Source: CAMYLY01 sp036397755 (GTDB lineage Bacteria > Gemmatimonadota > Gemmatimonadetes > Gemmatimonadales > GWC2-71-9). From it: a stretch of 64,000 nucleotides of DNA. Each line of letters starts with the position of its first letter. The first letter of the stretch is position 1. The stretch covers positions 36,737-100,736 of the forward strand of contig DASWII010000072.1 of the NCBI GenBank assembly GCA_036397755.1. Reading direction: 5' to 3'. The notes under the pieces were generated by a model. It had not been told where the DNA came from, made no database searches, and worked only from the letters and a program-made list of their open reading frames with translations. The position numbers and the translations under genes are program-made. This document shows, piece by piece, positions 1 through 8,652 of the stretch.

Positions 1-257
1 CCACGCTGCTGTTCTTCGGGCAGATGGCCGCGATCATCGCCATCTTCTACTACTTCTTCATTCGCCCGAACGCACAGAAGGAAAAGCGGCATCGCGAGCG
101 GCTGAGTCGGATCAAGAAGGGAGATCGCGTCGTGACGGTTGGCGGGATCATCGGCGAGGTCGTGCACATCAAGGACGACGAGCTCACCGTGAAATCCGGC
201 GAGTCCCGTGTGGTGGTGCAACGCGGACGCGTCGCCGAGGTCGTCGGAGACGAGTGA
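1..257 (+). CDS. yajC: Preprotein translocase subunit YajC, 5' end outside window
   Basis: YajC is the small inner-membrane accessory subunit of the SecDF-YajC complex, which assists Sec-dependent export. The open frame runs in from base 3. One hydrophobic helix (MAAIIAIFYYFFIRP and the residues before it) is followed by a basic stretch and the small beta domain with the family pattern KKGDRVVTVGGIIGEV. The first in-frame ATG at 24 falls inside the membrane helix, so it is almost certainly not the start; the true start lies upstream of the window. The stop overlaps the def start by 4 bases. The family identification is secure; only the N-terminus is missing. Confidence 0.9.
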   Translation, partial: TLLFFGQMAAIIAIFYYFFIRPNAQKEKRHRERLSRIKKGDRVVTVGGIIGEVVHIKDDELTVKSGESRVVVQRGRVAEVVGDE

Positions 258-808
258 TCGTGGCCCTCCGCCCCATCCACCTCCTCGGATCGCCCATCTT
301 GCGGCAGGTGTCCGCCGCCGTCGGCACGGTCGACGCCACGGTACGGACCCTCGTGCAAGACCTGATCGACACGATGCATGCCGACAGCGGCATCGGACTC
401 GCGGCCAACCAGATAGGGGTGGCCTCACAGGTGGCGGTGGTCGAGGTTGAGGATGGTAGTGAGCCCATCGTCCTGATCGACCCGGTGGTGACCGCGCGCG
501 AGGGGCGGGAACGTGGCGAGGAAGGGTGTCTCTCGATTCCCGATCTGTTCGGCGACATTGACCGTGCCCGGCACATCACCTTCGAGACCACCACGCTGAA
601 CAACGAGCGCGTGACGTTATCGGCGGAGGGACTCGAGGCCCGCGCGATTCAGCATGAAGTCGACCATCTACATGGCGTGCTGTTCATCGATCATCTGAGC
701 CCACTCAAGCGACGTATGCTGTTGGCCAAATGGAAGAAGGCCCGCAAGGGGAAGACGGGATACCTGAAGGAGGTCACGGCTCAGGACGAGCCTATGGCCG
801 GGCGGTAA
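254..808 (+). CDS. def: Peptide deformylase
   Basis: Peptide deformylase is a metalloenzyme that removes the N-formyl group from new polypeptides; it is cytosolic and ribosome-associated. All three family motifs are visible in the 184-residue product: GIGLAANQ (46-53), EGCLS (90-94; Cys92 is a metal ligand) and HEVDH (134-138; two His ligands and the catalytic Glu). The GTG start at 254 overlaps the yajC TGA. The next gene, fmt, begins one base after the def stop, and the def-fmt pair encodes the two opposing halves of the formylmethionine cycle. Length and motifs are normal for a bacterial type 1 enzyme. Confidence 0.97.
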   Translation: MIVALRPIHLLGSPILRQVSAAVGTVDATVRTLVQDLIDTMHADSGIGLAANQIGVASQVAVVEVEDGSEPIVLIDPVVTAREGRERGEEGCLSIPDLFGDIDRARHITFETTTLNNERVTLSAEGLEARAIQHEVDHLHGVLFIDHLSPLKRRMLLAKWKKARKGKTGYLKEVTAQDEPMAGR

Positions 809-809
809 C

Positions 810-1742
810 GTGCGATCAGTCTTCTTCGGCACTCCGGACTTCGCGGTGCCGTCACTCCGCGCCCTCGTCGGCGAGGGCTTCGACGTCGCGGCGGTCGTCA
901 CCCAACCCGATCGCCCGCAGGGGCGATCGCGCTCGACACGGATTCCGTCACCCGTGAAGCAAGTCGCCACGGACGAAGGGATCGACGTGCTGCAACCCGA
1001 ACAGCCCAACGACCCGCAGTTCCTCGAGGAGCTGAGCGCGCTCCGTCCGGACATAGGCATCGTGGTGGCGTACGGCCACATCCTCAAACCCCACATCCTG
1101 GCCGTCCCCACGCGCGGCATGGTGAATGTCCATGCGTCCCTGCTCCCGAAGCTGCGCGGCGCGGCTCCCATCGTGCACGCGATCCTCGAGAGACTCGACA
1201 CGACGGGCGTGTCCATCATGGAGATGGACGCCGGCATGGATACCGGGCCGATCCTCCATCAAGTGTCGACGCCGATCGCGACCGACGAGACGGGCGGTGA
1301 ACTCACGGTGCGACTGGCGGAACTCGGCGCGCTCGCCCTGATCGAGGCGCTCGCCCTGCTCACCACCAACTCCGCGCTGCGAGTACAGCAGGACCATCAT
1401 CACGCCAGCTACGCCCCGAAGATCTCACGCGAGATGGCACGTATCCGCTGGGAGGAGCCGGCCGAACGAATCGGACGGCAGGTACGCGCGTTCGATCCGG
1501 ATCCAGGCGCGTGGACCAGTCTTGGACGGCGTGATATCAAACTGTTCGGACCACGGCTGGCCGACGATTGGGTCACGGATGACGCCCCAGGGCAGATCAT
1601 CGAGACGGACCCTGCGCTCGTGGTCACGGCTGGGGATGGCGCGCTGCAGTTTCTCGACGTGCAGCCTGCCGGAAAGGCTCGCATGAGCGCCGTGGAATGG
1701 CTCCGGGGCCGCGGGGCGACCAAAGCACAGCGCTTCGGATGA
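810..1742 (+). CDS. fmt: Methionyl-tRNA formyltransferase
   Basis: Fmt formylates the initiator Met-tRNA using 10-formyltetrahydrofolate. The 310-residue product starts with the typical FFGTPDFAVPSL. The formyl-transfer signature is present as NVHASLLPKLRGAAPI (Asn106, His108), followed by MDAGMDTGPIL. The C-terminal OB-like tRNA-binding domain starts around residue 205 and is complete. The GTG start lies one base after def. The stop overlaps the next start (ATGA), so translational coupling with thiE is likely. Confidence 0.96.
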   Translation: MRSVFFGTPDFAVPSLRALVGEGFDVAAVVTQPDRPQGRSRSTRIPSPVKQVATDEGIDVLQPEQPNDPQFLEELSALRPDIGIVVAYGHILKPHILAVPTRGMVNVHASLLPKLRGAAPIVHAILERLDTTGVSIMEMDAGMDTGPILHQVSTPIATDETGGELTVRLAELGALALIEALALLTTNSALRVQQDHHHASYAPKISREMARIRWEEPAERIGRQVRAFDPDPGAWTSLGRRDIKLFGPRLADDWVTDDAPGQIIETDPALVVTAGDGALQFLDVQPAGKARMSAVEWLRGRGATKAQRFG

Positions 1743-2359
1743 CCCCTGTGCCACGCGTGCACGCGGTGACGGACGACCGCGTGCTCGCTCACCGCGACTT
1801 CCCGGCCCGGCTCGCGTCCCTCCGCGGGGTGGATGACCTGGCGGTGCACGTGCGATCGAGAACACGCCCGGCCGCGGAACTCATGTCCGTGATCCGCAGG
1901 TGTCGCGAACTGGCGCTCACGGTGGTGGTCAACGACCGCGTCGACCTCGCGCTGGCCGCCGCGACCGACGGTATCCACCTGCCCGCCGACGGCCTCCCCA
2001 CCGAGAGCGCACGGCGGCTGGCCGGTCCCGCCGTGTGGATCGGATGCTCCGCTCACACCCCGGACGAAGCGCGCGCCGCCACCAAAACCGGAGCGGACTA
2101 CGTCTACCTTGGTCCCATATGGGCGACCGCGTCCCATCCACTCCGGCCGCCCCTGGGGATCGCCGCGGTAGCGGCGGTCCCCGACGCGCGCGTCATCGCC
2201 ATCGGTGGCGTGACGGCGGCTCGCGCCCCGGACTGCCGACGCGCGGGCGCCCACGGCATCGCCGCCATCAGCGCCATCTGGGACACCCCCGATCCCGGCG
2301 CGGCGGCCCGTGAGCTCCTGCTATCTTTTCTCCATGGGACGGAGAGTGAAGCACAATGA
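1739..2359 (+). CDS. thiE: Thiamine phosphate synthase / TenI-family protein
   Basis: The 206-residue TIM-barrel protein is of the ThiE/TenI family. ThiE couples the thiazole phosphate and pyrimidine diphosphate halves of thiamine; TenI relatives isomerise the thiazole. Visible family elements are HAVTDDRV at the N-terminus, VVNDRVDLAL, GIHLPADGLP, IGCSAHTPDEA, DYVYLGPIWATASHP and VIAIGGVTAA. The frame is open further upstream, but the ATG at 1739 overlaps the fmt stop and gives the normal N-terminus. It is followed directly by thiS and thiG, so it acts in thiamine biosynthesis. Synthase versus TenI-type activity cannot be decided from sequence alone; the substitutions in the phosphate-binding loops lean slightly to TenI-like. 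Confidence 0.8.
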   Translation: MTPVPRVHAVTDDRVLAHRDFPARLASLRGVDDLAVHVRSRTRPAAELMSVIRRCRELALTVVVNDRVDLALAAATDGIHLPADGLPTESARRLAGPAVWIGCSAHTPDEARAATKTGADYVYLGPIWATASHPLRPPLGIAAVAAVPDARVIAIGGVTAARAPDCRRAGAHGIAAISAIWDTPDPGAAARELLLSFLHGTESEAQ

Positions 2360-2568
2360 GTGATGCAGGCATGATCACCGTGAACGGGCGTGCCCGGCCA
2401 CTGGAGGCACCCACCTCACTCCTGCGCCTCCTCGAGCAGTTGGCGCTGGATCCGCGGGCGGTCGTGGTCGAGCTGAATCGCGAGATCGTGCGGCGACCCC
2501 AACTCGCCGATACGCGGGTCCAGCCGGGCGATCAGCTCGAGCTGGTGCATTTTGTGGGGGGAGGATAG
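2356..2568 (+). CDS. thiS: Sulfur carrier protein ThiS
   Basis: This is a 70-residue ubiquitin-fold sulfur carrier that ends in Gly-Gly (HFVGGG), the C-terminus that is adenylated and thiocarboxylated for thiazole formation. ITVNGRARPLEAP at the start and VVVELNREIV in the middle match the family. The ATG overlaps the thiE stop, and thiG follows after 2 bases. It donates sulfur to ThiG. No ThiF or ThiO is in the window, so the activating enzyme must be encoded elsewhere. Confidence 0.93.
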   Translation: MSDAGMITVNGRARPLEAPTSLLRLLEQLALDPRAVVVELNREIVRRPQLADTRVQPGDQLELVHFVGGG

Positions 2569-2570
2569 TC

Positions 2571-3368
2571 ATGGCCACCAGTGCGGCAACGGAGCTCGAC
2601 ACGCCACTCACGATCGCGGGACGGACCTTTCGGTCGCGACTCATGGTGGGGACGGGAAAGTACCGGAGCAACAGCCTCATGGGCGCCGCGTTGGATGCAT
2701 CCGGCGCCGAAATCGTGACCGTGGCCGTCCGGCGGGTGGATCTCGATCGTTCCAAAGAGGAAGGGATTCTCTACCATCTCGACACGGCCAAGTACTTCCT
2801 GCTGGCGAATACGGCGGGCTGTTACTCGGCCGAGGACGCCATTCGCTATGCCAGACTGGCTCGGGAAGCCGGGTTCAACGAGTTCATCAAGCTCGAGGTG
2901 ATCGGCGACCAACCGACGCTTCTCCCCGACACCGAAGGACTGCTGCAGGCCGCCAAAGCGCTCGTGGCGGAGGGGTTCGCTGTGATGGCGTACACCAACG
3001 ACGACTTGGTGACGGCGCTGCGGCTCGAGGACCTGGGCTGTGCGGCCGTGATGCCGCTCGCGTCCCCGATCGGGTCTGGGTTGGGACTCGTGAATCCGTA
3101 CACAGTTCGGACGATCAAACAGCGATTGGCGTGCCCGGTCATCGTGGATGCGGGTGTCGGGACCGCGTCCGACGCGTGCATCACCATGGAACAGGGTGTG
3201 GATGGGATCCTCATGAACACCGCGCTCGCCGAAGCACGGGACCCAGTGCGTATGGCCACCGCGATGCGGCTGGCCGTCGAGGCGGGGCGGGAGGCGTTCC
3301 TCGCCGGACGGATGCCTCGCCGCGAGATCGCGGTTCCGTCGAGCCCTACGACGGGTCTGCTGGACTGA
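2571..3368 (+). CDS. thiG: Thiazole synthase ThiG
   Basis: ThiG forms the thiazole phosphate of thiamine from 1-deoxyxylulose 5-phosphate, dehydroglycine and ThiS-thiocarboxylate. The 265-residue barrel shows LMVGTGKYRSN, AEIVTVAVRRVDL, NEFIKLEVIGD (with the Schiff-base lysine expected in this strand), VMPLASPIGSGLG and CPVIVDAGVGTASDA, all standard. It starts two bases after thiS. It is a complete, normal-length member of the family. Confidence 0.96.
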   Translation: MATSAATELDTPLTIAGRTFRSRLMVGTGKYRSNSLMGAALDASGAEIVTVAVRRVDLDRSKEEGILYHLDTAKYFLLANTAGCYSAEDAIRYARLAREAGFNEFIKLEVIGDQPTLLPDTEGLLQAAKALVAEGFAVMAYTNDDLVTALRLEDLGCAAVMPLASPIGSGLGLVNPYTVRTIKQRLACPVIVDAGVGTASDACITMEQGVDGILMNTALAEARDPVRMATAMRLAVEAGREAFLAGRMPRREIAVPSSPTTGLLD

Positions 3369-3370
3369 CC

Positions 3371-4609
3371 GTGGAGGCGGGGCGTGCGGCCCGCGAGGCG
3401 GCCCTCGCGATCCTCCAAGGCGTGCGGGCTGGAGACGGCTGGGACGATGTGCTCGCCGCGGCGATCGCTCCCCTCAAAGGTGACGACGCGCGGCTGGCCC
3501 ACGAGATCGCCGCGGGCGTGTTGCGGATGCGCCGCCCCCTGGACGAGCGCCTCTCCGCGCTTGCGTCGGCGTGGGAGACGACCTCTGACGACCTCAAGGA
3601 TCTGGCACGGATCGGGGCGTTTCAGTTACTCGTGCTCGATCGCGTCCCGCCGTACGCGGCCGTGCAAACCACCGTAGAAGCCGCGAAACATGCCGTGGGG
3701 GTGGGCGGAAGCCGGTTCGTCAACGCCATTCTCCGCCGCCTGGCGACGGGCGGCGCCGTGACCACGGATTTCGCCAACGGTTTTGCCACACACCCCGACT
3801 GGCTGATCACGCGCTGGACCGCGCGGTTCGGCGTCGAGGCGACCGCTAGGCTGCTCGAGCACAACGATGAACGCCCCGACATGACCCTGGTACCTTACCG
3901 CTGGACCGTCGACCGGCTGGCGCAGGCTCTCACCCACCGCGACATTCCGTTCCGCCCGGCAGCCTTTGGAACGGGATTTGTCGTGGCCACGGGTCGAGCC
4001 TCCGACTTTCCGGGATTCGCGGAAGGCGCGTTCCTCGTGCAGGACGCTGCCCAATCGGCGTTGCTCGAGTTCGCGCGGCTGCCGAGCAGCAGCATGATCT
4101 GGGATGCGTGCGCCGCTCCCGGGGGAAAGGCGCTGTGTTTGGCCCGGAGCGGAGTCGTGCTGGCCACCGACCTGCGGAGTGCTCGGGTGACTCGGCTGCG
4201 CGAGTCGTCGCGCCGGTGCGGCGCCGAGATGCTCGTGGCGGTGGCTGATGCGCGCCGGTCGCCATTCCGCGACGAGCAGTTCGACGCTGTGTTGGTCGAT
4301 GCCCCCTGCACGGCCACCGGGACGATGCGTCGTCATCCCGACGCCCGGTGGCGTTTGGATGCGAGGATGATCACGCGGGCGGCGGAGTTGCAGCGCACCA
4401 TATTGGACGGCGCGGCGCCAGCGGTCCGGCGGCGCGGGGTACTCGTGTATCTGACGTGCTCGCTGGAACCCGAGGAGAACGACGAGCAGGTGGAGGCTTT
4501 CTTGTCGACGCACCCGAACTTCCGGCGAACCACCGAAGATCGCTTCCTGTTTCCACCCGACCGTGGAACCGATGGTGGATTCGGGGCCCGGCTGGAACGC
4601 GTGGCATGA
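3371..4609 (+). CDS. rsmB: 16S rRNA (cytosine-5)-methyltransferase RsmB
   Basis: RsmB methylates 16S rRNA C967. The frame is open far upstream through thiS and thiG, but that part is a shadow. The GTG at 3371, two bases after the thiG stop, gives a 412-residue protein with the expected N-terminal NusB-like RNA-binding domain (about 1-130) and a Rossmann methyltransferase domain. DACAAPGGK (245-253) binds AdoMet. The two catalytic cysteines are in DAPC (Cys313) and LTCS (Cys363). Its position after fmt and before a PASTA protein and rpe matches the fmt-rsmB cluster known in many bacteria. Confidence 0.94.
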   Translation: MEAGRAAREAALAILQGVRAGDGWDDVLAAAIAPLKGDDARLAHEIAAGVLRMRRPLDERLSALASAWETTSDDLKDLARIGAFQLLVLDRVPPYAAVQTTVEAAKHAVGVGGSRFVNAILRRLATGGAVTTDFANGFATHPDWLITRWTARFGVEATARLLEHNDERPDMTLVPYRWTVDRLAQALTHRDIPFRPAAFGTGFVVATGRASDFPGFAEGAFLVQDAAQSALLEFARLPSSSMIWDACAAPGGKALCLARSGVVLATDLRSARVTRLRESSRRCGAEMLVAVADARRSPFRDEQFDAVLVDAPCTATGTMRRHPDARWRLDARMITRAAELQRTILDGAAPAVRRRGVLVYLTCSLEPEENDEQVEAFLSTHPNFRRTTEDRFLFPPDRGTDGGFGARLERVA

Positions 4610-5463
4610 GGCGACCCCGGCAGGCCGAGCGACGCGCCGTCTGGATGCAGGCGCTGCGGGCGCAGGCGGTCCGTGCGCGCACAGCGCTGAGCGGCCGCGT
4701 CGGCCCACTCGGGGAGCGGTGGCGGCCGTTCGTGTCCCGGATGCGCAGCCATCCTGCGGCGCTGCTCGGCGCGGGCTTCATGCTGATGTTCGCCTTCGGA
4801 TACCTTATCGCGGCATTGGTGCTCTTTCCGGCGCCGATCTTCGCGCAGACACGAATGGTCCCACGGCTGCTGGATCTGGAGCGCGAAACGGCCGAGAGTC
4901 GTTTGACGGAGTCAGGCCTGGTCCTCGGGCAGGCGGACGTTGAGAGTCACCCGAGCAGCCCGCGAGGGAGGGTGACCTGGCAGAGTCCGCCGCCAGGCGT
5001 GCGCGTGCCCGAAGGCTCGGTCGTGCGCATCACCGTGAGCGGGGGGCCGCAGCGCGTGGCCGTGCCGGACCTTGTCGGCTACGACATCCAGGCGGCACGG
5101 GCGTTGGTGGAGGCCGCCGGACTCGCCGTGGGCCGGGTGGACGCCACTCAGGCGCCGGCGCCCCAGGGCGTAGTCGTGAGCACCCGGCCGCCGACGGGCG
5201 CGACACTGCTTCCTGGTGGTGAGGTGATACTCATGGTGAGTGTCGGAGCCCCCACGATCACCGTGCCGGACCTTACCGGACTGACGAGGGATTCCGCCGG
5301 TGCCGTGCTGGAGGAAGTGGGGCTCACGCTGGGTACCTCACTGCGTCGCACGTCGACGCGTGGGGCGCCGGATACCGTGATCGAACAAGACCCGGCCCCC
5401 GGGACCTTGAGTGCGCCGGGCACCGTGGTCAACATACGCATCGCAAGGAGACCGTCGGAATGA
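4606..5463 (+). CDS. Membrane-anchored PASTA-domain protein without kinase domain
   Basis: The 285-residue protein has a basic cytoplasmic segment of about 45 residues, one transmembrane helix (around LGAGFMLMFAFGYLIAALVL) and three successive extracytoplasmic PASTA repeats (about residues 80-145, 146-215 and 216-282), recognisable from VPDLVGY and VPDLTGL-type starts. PASTA modules bind muropeptides or beta-lactam-like ligands. There is no Ser/Thr kinase or transpeptidase domain, so it is not PrkC or a penicillin-binding protein. The ATG overlaps the rsmB stop, and the stop overlaps the rpe start. A role as a cell-wall sensor or scaffold is inferred. Confidence 0.85.
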   Translation: MRRPRQAERRAVWMQALRAQAVRARTALSGRVGPLGERWRPFVSRMRSHPAALLGAGFMLMFAFGYLIAALVLFPAPIFAQTRMVPRLLDLERETAESRLTESGLVLGQADVESHPSSPRGRVTWQSPPPGVRVPEGSVVRITVSGGPQRVAVPDLVGYDIQAARALVEAAGLAVGRVDATQAPAPQGVVVSTRPPTGATLLPGGEVILMVSVGAPTITVPDLTGLTRDSAGAVLEEVGLTLGTSLRRTSTRGAPDTVIEQDPAPGTLSAPGTVVNIRIARRPSE

Positions 5464-6131
5464 GCCGCAGTGTCGTGATCGCCCCGAGTGTGCTGGCCGC
5501 GGATCTGGGCAGCCTGGCGGACCAGGTCACCGCCGTGACCGAGGGTGGCGCCGAGTGGATTCACGTCGATGTGATGGACGGCCACTTCGTGCCCAATCTC
5601 ACGTTCGGGGTTCCGCTGCTGCGCGCGTTGCGCCGCGTGACCGATCTGCCACTCGATGTCCATCTGATGGTCGAGCGCCCGGAGACCTATATTTCCACGT
5701 TCGCGGCGGCCGGCGCGAACGTGTTCACGTTTCATCCCGAAGCCACCCGGCATGTGCAGCGGCACCTCGACCAAGTGCGGGAGGCCGGCATGCGAGCGGG
5801 GCTGGCGTTGAACCCTGGCACGCCGCTGGCGCTGGCCGACGAGGTCGTCGGTGATATCGATCTGTTGCTGATCATGTCCGTGAACCCAGGATTTGGGGGG
5901 CAGCGGTACTTGCCGGCGTCCACGGCAAAGATCGTGCGGGCCCGGGCGCTGCTTGATCGGGTCCAAAGCGGGGCGCGACTCGAAGTCGACGGCGGCATCA
6001 GCCGCGAGACGATCGGGGCCGCGTGGCAGGCGGGAGCGGATACGTTTGTGGTGGGGTCCGCCCTGTTCGGGGCGGACGACCCCACCAGCGAAGTGCGTGA
6101 ACTGCGAAACCGGTGTGCATTCAAGGCGTAG
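5460..6131 (+). CDS. rpe: Ribulose-phosphate 3-epimerase
   Basis: Rpe interconverts ribulose 5-phosphate and xylulose 5-phosphate in the pentose phosphate pathway. The 223-residue barrel has IAPSVLAADLGSL, HVDVMDGHFVPN (metal ligands His and Asp), LDVHLMVERPE, MSVNPGFGGQ and LEVDGGI, each a canonical active-site segment. The ATG overlaps the stop of the PASTA gene. Its place after rsmB and a PASTA gene repeats a widespread conserved gene order. Confidence 0.96.
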   Translation: MSRSVVIAPSVLAADLGSLADQVTAVTEGGAEWIHVDVMDGHFVPNLTFGVPLLRALRRVTDLPLDVHLMVERPETYISTFAAAGANVFTFHPEATRHVQRHLDQVREAGMRAGLALNPGTPLALADEVVGDIDLLLIMSVNPGFGGQRYLPASTAKIVRARALLDRVQSGARLEVDGGISRETIGAAWQAGADTFVVGSALFGADDPTSEVRELRNRCAFKA

Positions 6132-6135
6132 CCAA

Positions 6136-6693
6136 GTGACCCAGAAAGCTCAGTGGATTCTCGTTCTCGTGATCGTCGGCCTGCTCGGCGGGGCGCTCAT
6201 CGGGGGCATGGCGTTGTCGCCCACGCTGGCGCCGGTCGGGGTGGAGAGCAAAGCCCCCCGGTTCGAGGCGGTTTCCGTCGCGACCGGCGACACAGTCGAC
6301 ATGCGCTATGAGGGTGACGTTGTGCTCCTCAACATCTGGGCGACCTGGTGCATCCCGTGCGAAGCCGAGATGCCATCGATCCAACGGCTGTATCAGGAAC
6401 TCGGACCGGCCGGGCTGCGGGTCGTGGCCGTCAGTGTCGATGCCGGCCCAAGGGAAGAGGTGAAGCAGTGGGTGACCAGCCGCGCGCTCACCTTCGAGAT
6501 CCTGCAGGATCAGACGGGACGAATCGAGCGCATGTACCAGACGACGGGCGTGCCGGAAACGTTCCTGATCGATCGGCAAGGCATCATCGTGAAGAAGATC
6601 ATCGGTGCGACGGAATGGGACCACCCGGCGCAGAAGACGCTCATCCGCGAACTGCTTCGTGTCAGTGAAGATCCGCGCGCCGCTGGGGGCTAG
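6136..6693 (+). CDS. Membrane-anchored thioredoxin-like protein, TlpA/ResA type
   Basis: The 185-residue protein has an N-terminal signal anchor (about 7-28) and a periplasmic thioredoxin fold. The redox motif is WCIPC (Cys72, Cys75), and the cis-proline loop is TGVPETFLID. Proteins of this type reduce apocytochrome c or other exported thiols. The open frame extends upstream into rpe, but the GTG at 6136, four bases after the rpe stop, gives the expected membrane anchor. Its specific partner is not shown by the neighbours; the window does contain a c-type cytochrome domain at 10486-12495. Confidence 0.86.
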   Translation: MTQKAQWILVLVIVGLLGGALIGGMALSPTLAPVGVESKAPRFEAVSVATGDTVDMRYEGDVVLLNIWATWCIPCEAEMPSIQRLYQELGPAGLRVVAVSVDAGPREEVKQWVTSRALTFEILQDQTGRIERMYQTTGVPETFLIDRQGIIVKKIIGATEWDHPAQKTLIRELLRVSEDPRAAGG

Positions 6694-7609
6694 GCTTCGC
6701 GCCCTTCTGATCGACCACTGGCCGATCAAGCTCACAGCCATCCTGCTCTCGACCGTGCTGTGGGCGGTCGTCACAGCCGAGGAACCGACGACGCAGCTCG
6801 TGGCCGTGGAGCTGCACGTCACTCCTCCACGTGGCCGGACGCTGGCCCAGCGACCGCCGACCGTGCAGGCGCTCTACTCGGGGTCAGCGCGGGAACTCCT
6901 GAAGCTGCTCGGCCAGCCGCCTCGCATCATTCAGCACATCCCCGACACGGTGATGGGATCCTCGGTGCTGCTTGAACTGGCCGTGAGCGACCTCGTCACG
7001 CCGGACGGGGCCAATGTCAACGCGCAGGAGGTCCAACCTCGCACGGTGACCATCGTGTTGGATGATGCGATCGAGCGCACGGTGCCGGTGTTCCTCCGTG
7101 GCACGCCGCAGGCCGACTCGGGGTTCATCGTCGTGGGAACGCCCATCGTGACCCCGGGATCGGTGTTGGTGCGGGGACCGGCGGTGTTTGTGTCGCAGGT
7201 GCAAGCCGTGGGGACGATCCCGTTCGACATGCGGGGCCTCCGCGCCCCGATGCGGCAGCGGGTCAGCCTGGACACCGCCGCACTCGGTGGCGCGCGGCCC
7301 ATGCCACCGGACGTGGAGGTGTTCGTTCAGGTCGGTGCGATCAGCGAGGTGATGCTCCTCGGGGTTCCCGTTCTCGTGCGATCGGATCGGGCGGGGTCGT
7401 GGGCCAGCGAAGTGCCCGCGGTCGTCGTCACCGTGCAAGGACTCGACCAGCGCGTTGCCCGGCTCACCCGCGATAGCGTCCGGGTCGTCGCGCGGATCAG
7501 CGGCACGACCATCGAAGAGACCGCGGCGCTGGCGGTGGAGGTCGCCGAGGGGCTCACCGCGTGGACCACCCCGGATTCGGTGGTGGTGCGCCGGAGGTCC
7601 GGTGGTTGA
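6665..7609 (+). CDS. YbbR-domain membrane protein (CdaR-like)
   Basis: The protein of about 314 residues has a membrane segment near the N-terminus (around IKLTAILLSTVLWAVVTAEE) followed by repeated YbbR-like beta modules. VPVFLRGTPQADSGF, followed by a segment giving VTPGSVLVRGPA, is the characteristic repeat pattern, and a second copy begins near VPVLVRSDRAG. In Firmicutes the YbbR protein CdaR regulates the diadenylate cyclase CdaA. No cyclase gene is seen beside it here, so the partner is unknown. The start is uncertain: GTG codons at 6659 and 6665 both overlap the end of the TlpA-like gene, and 6665 was chosen. The downstream gene tsaD begins inside its last codons. Confidence 0.75.
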   Translation: MKIRAPLGARLRALLIDHWPIKLTAILLSTVLWAVVTAEEPTTQLVAVELHVTPPRGRTLAQRPPTVQALYSGSARELLKLLGQPPRIIQHIPDTVMGSSVLLELAVSDLVTPDGANVNAQEVQPRTVTIVLDDAIERTVPVFLRGTPQADSGFIVVGTPIVTPGSVLVRGPAVFVSQVQAVGTIPFDMRGLRAPMRQRVSLDTAALGGARPMPPDVEVFVQVGAISEVMLLGVPVLVRSDRAGSWASEVPAVVVTVQGLDQRVARLTRDSVRVVARISGTTIEETAALAVEVAEGLTAWTTPDSVVVRRRSGG

Positions 7610-8630
7610 AGTCGTGCTGGGAATCGAAACCTCGTGTGACGAAACGTCGGCCGCCGTGCTCGTGCGGAGTGACGAGGGACCGCGGCTCGCCGGACTGACG
7701 ATCCTCTCCCAGGACGTCCATGCCATCTTCCGGGGTGTCGTTCCCGAACTCGCCAGTCGCGCGCACCTCACGGCCATCACGCCGGTCGTGCGGCAAGCTC
7801 TCGACGAGGCCGACCTTGTACTCGACGACGTTGACGCGGTGGCGGTGACGGCCGGCCCCGGGTTGATCGGTTCGCTGCTGGTCGGCCTGTGCTATGCCAA
7901 GGGCGTGGCGGCCGCGCGGGATCTGCCGCTGGTCGGCGTGCATCATCTCGAGGGACACGTGTTCGCGGCCACGCTGAGTGACACACGACTTGCCCCGCCG
8001 CTCGTAGCCTTGATCGTATCCGGGGGCCACACCCTGCTGCTGGACGTCCCCGCGTGGGGGCGGTATCGCCTGCTGGGAGGAACGCGTGACGACGCGGCCG
8101 GGGAGGCGTTCGACAAGGTCGCGGCGATGCTCGACCTCGGGTACCCCGGAGGACCGGTCATCGAGCGTCTTGCCACGACCGGCGTCGACCGGTTCGCGTT
8201 CCCGCGCCCGATGCGCTCCGACGGTTTCGACTTCTCGTTCAGCGGCTTGAAAACGGCGGTGCTGTACGCCGCACGCGCGTCCACGGATCTCGAAGCGGAC
8301 CGTGCCGATCTCGCGCGATCGTTTCAAGAGGCCGTGTTTGACGTGCTGGTGGACAAGGTGGATCGCGCGCTCCAACACACCGGATATCCGCGCGTGGTTC
8401 TCGGGGGCGGTGTCGCATGCAATCAGGCCCTGGCGCATCGCGTGCGCGACGCGATGCACGCCGGCATCGAAGTGCATGTTGCGCCCCCACGTCTGAACGC
8501 CGACAACGCGGCGATGATCGCCCGCGCCGGCTGGTTCCACCTCGAGGCGGGCACACGCCATGGTCTGGACCTCGATGCCGATCCCCGATTGGCCTGGCCC
8601 GGTCTCGAACCCGCGCCCCTTGTGGCGTGA
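7602..8630 (+). CDS. tsaD: tRNA threonylcarbamoyladenosine transferase TsaD
   Basis: TsaD transfers the threonylcarbamoyl group to A37 of ANN-decoding tRNAs. The 342-residue product begins VLGIETSCDETSAAVL, shows the metal-binding HHLEGH motif, the ATPase-fold segment LIVSGGHTLLLD, and GGGVACNQAL near the C-terminus. Upstream in-frame codons belong to the YbbR gene. The GTG at 7602 overlaps the YbbR stop by 8 bases and gives the usual N-terminus; a GTG at 7614 is the alternative. Confidence 0.95.
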   Translation: MVEVVLGIETSCDETSAAVLVRSDEGPRLAGLTILSQDVHAIFRGVVPELASRAHLTAITPVVRQALDEADLVLDDVDAVAVTAGPGLIGSLLVGLCYAKGVAAARDLPLVGVHHLEGHVFAATLSDTRLAPPLVALIVSGGHTLLLDVPAWGRYRLLGGTRDDAAGEAFDKVAAMLDLGYPGGPVIERLATTGVDRFAFPRPMRSDGFDFSFSGLKTAVLYAARASTDLEADRADLARSFQEAVFDVLVDKVDRALQHTGYPRVVLGGGVACNQALAHRVRDAMHAGIEVHVAPPRLNADNAAMIARAGWFHLEAGTRHGLDLDADPRLAWPGLEPAPLVA

Positions 8631-8652
8631 CGCCACGGACGAAAGCGACGGT

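Noticed and set aside
2552..3370. N-terminal extension of the rsmB frame through thiG
   Set aside because: It translates to Gly/Arg-rich sequence with no homology and overlaps thiG entirely; the RsmB fold starts at 3371.
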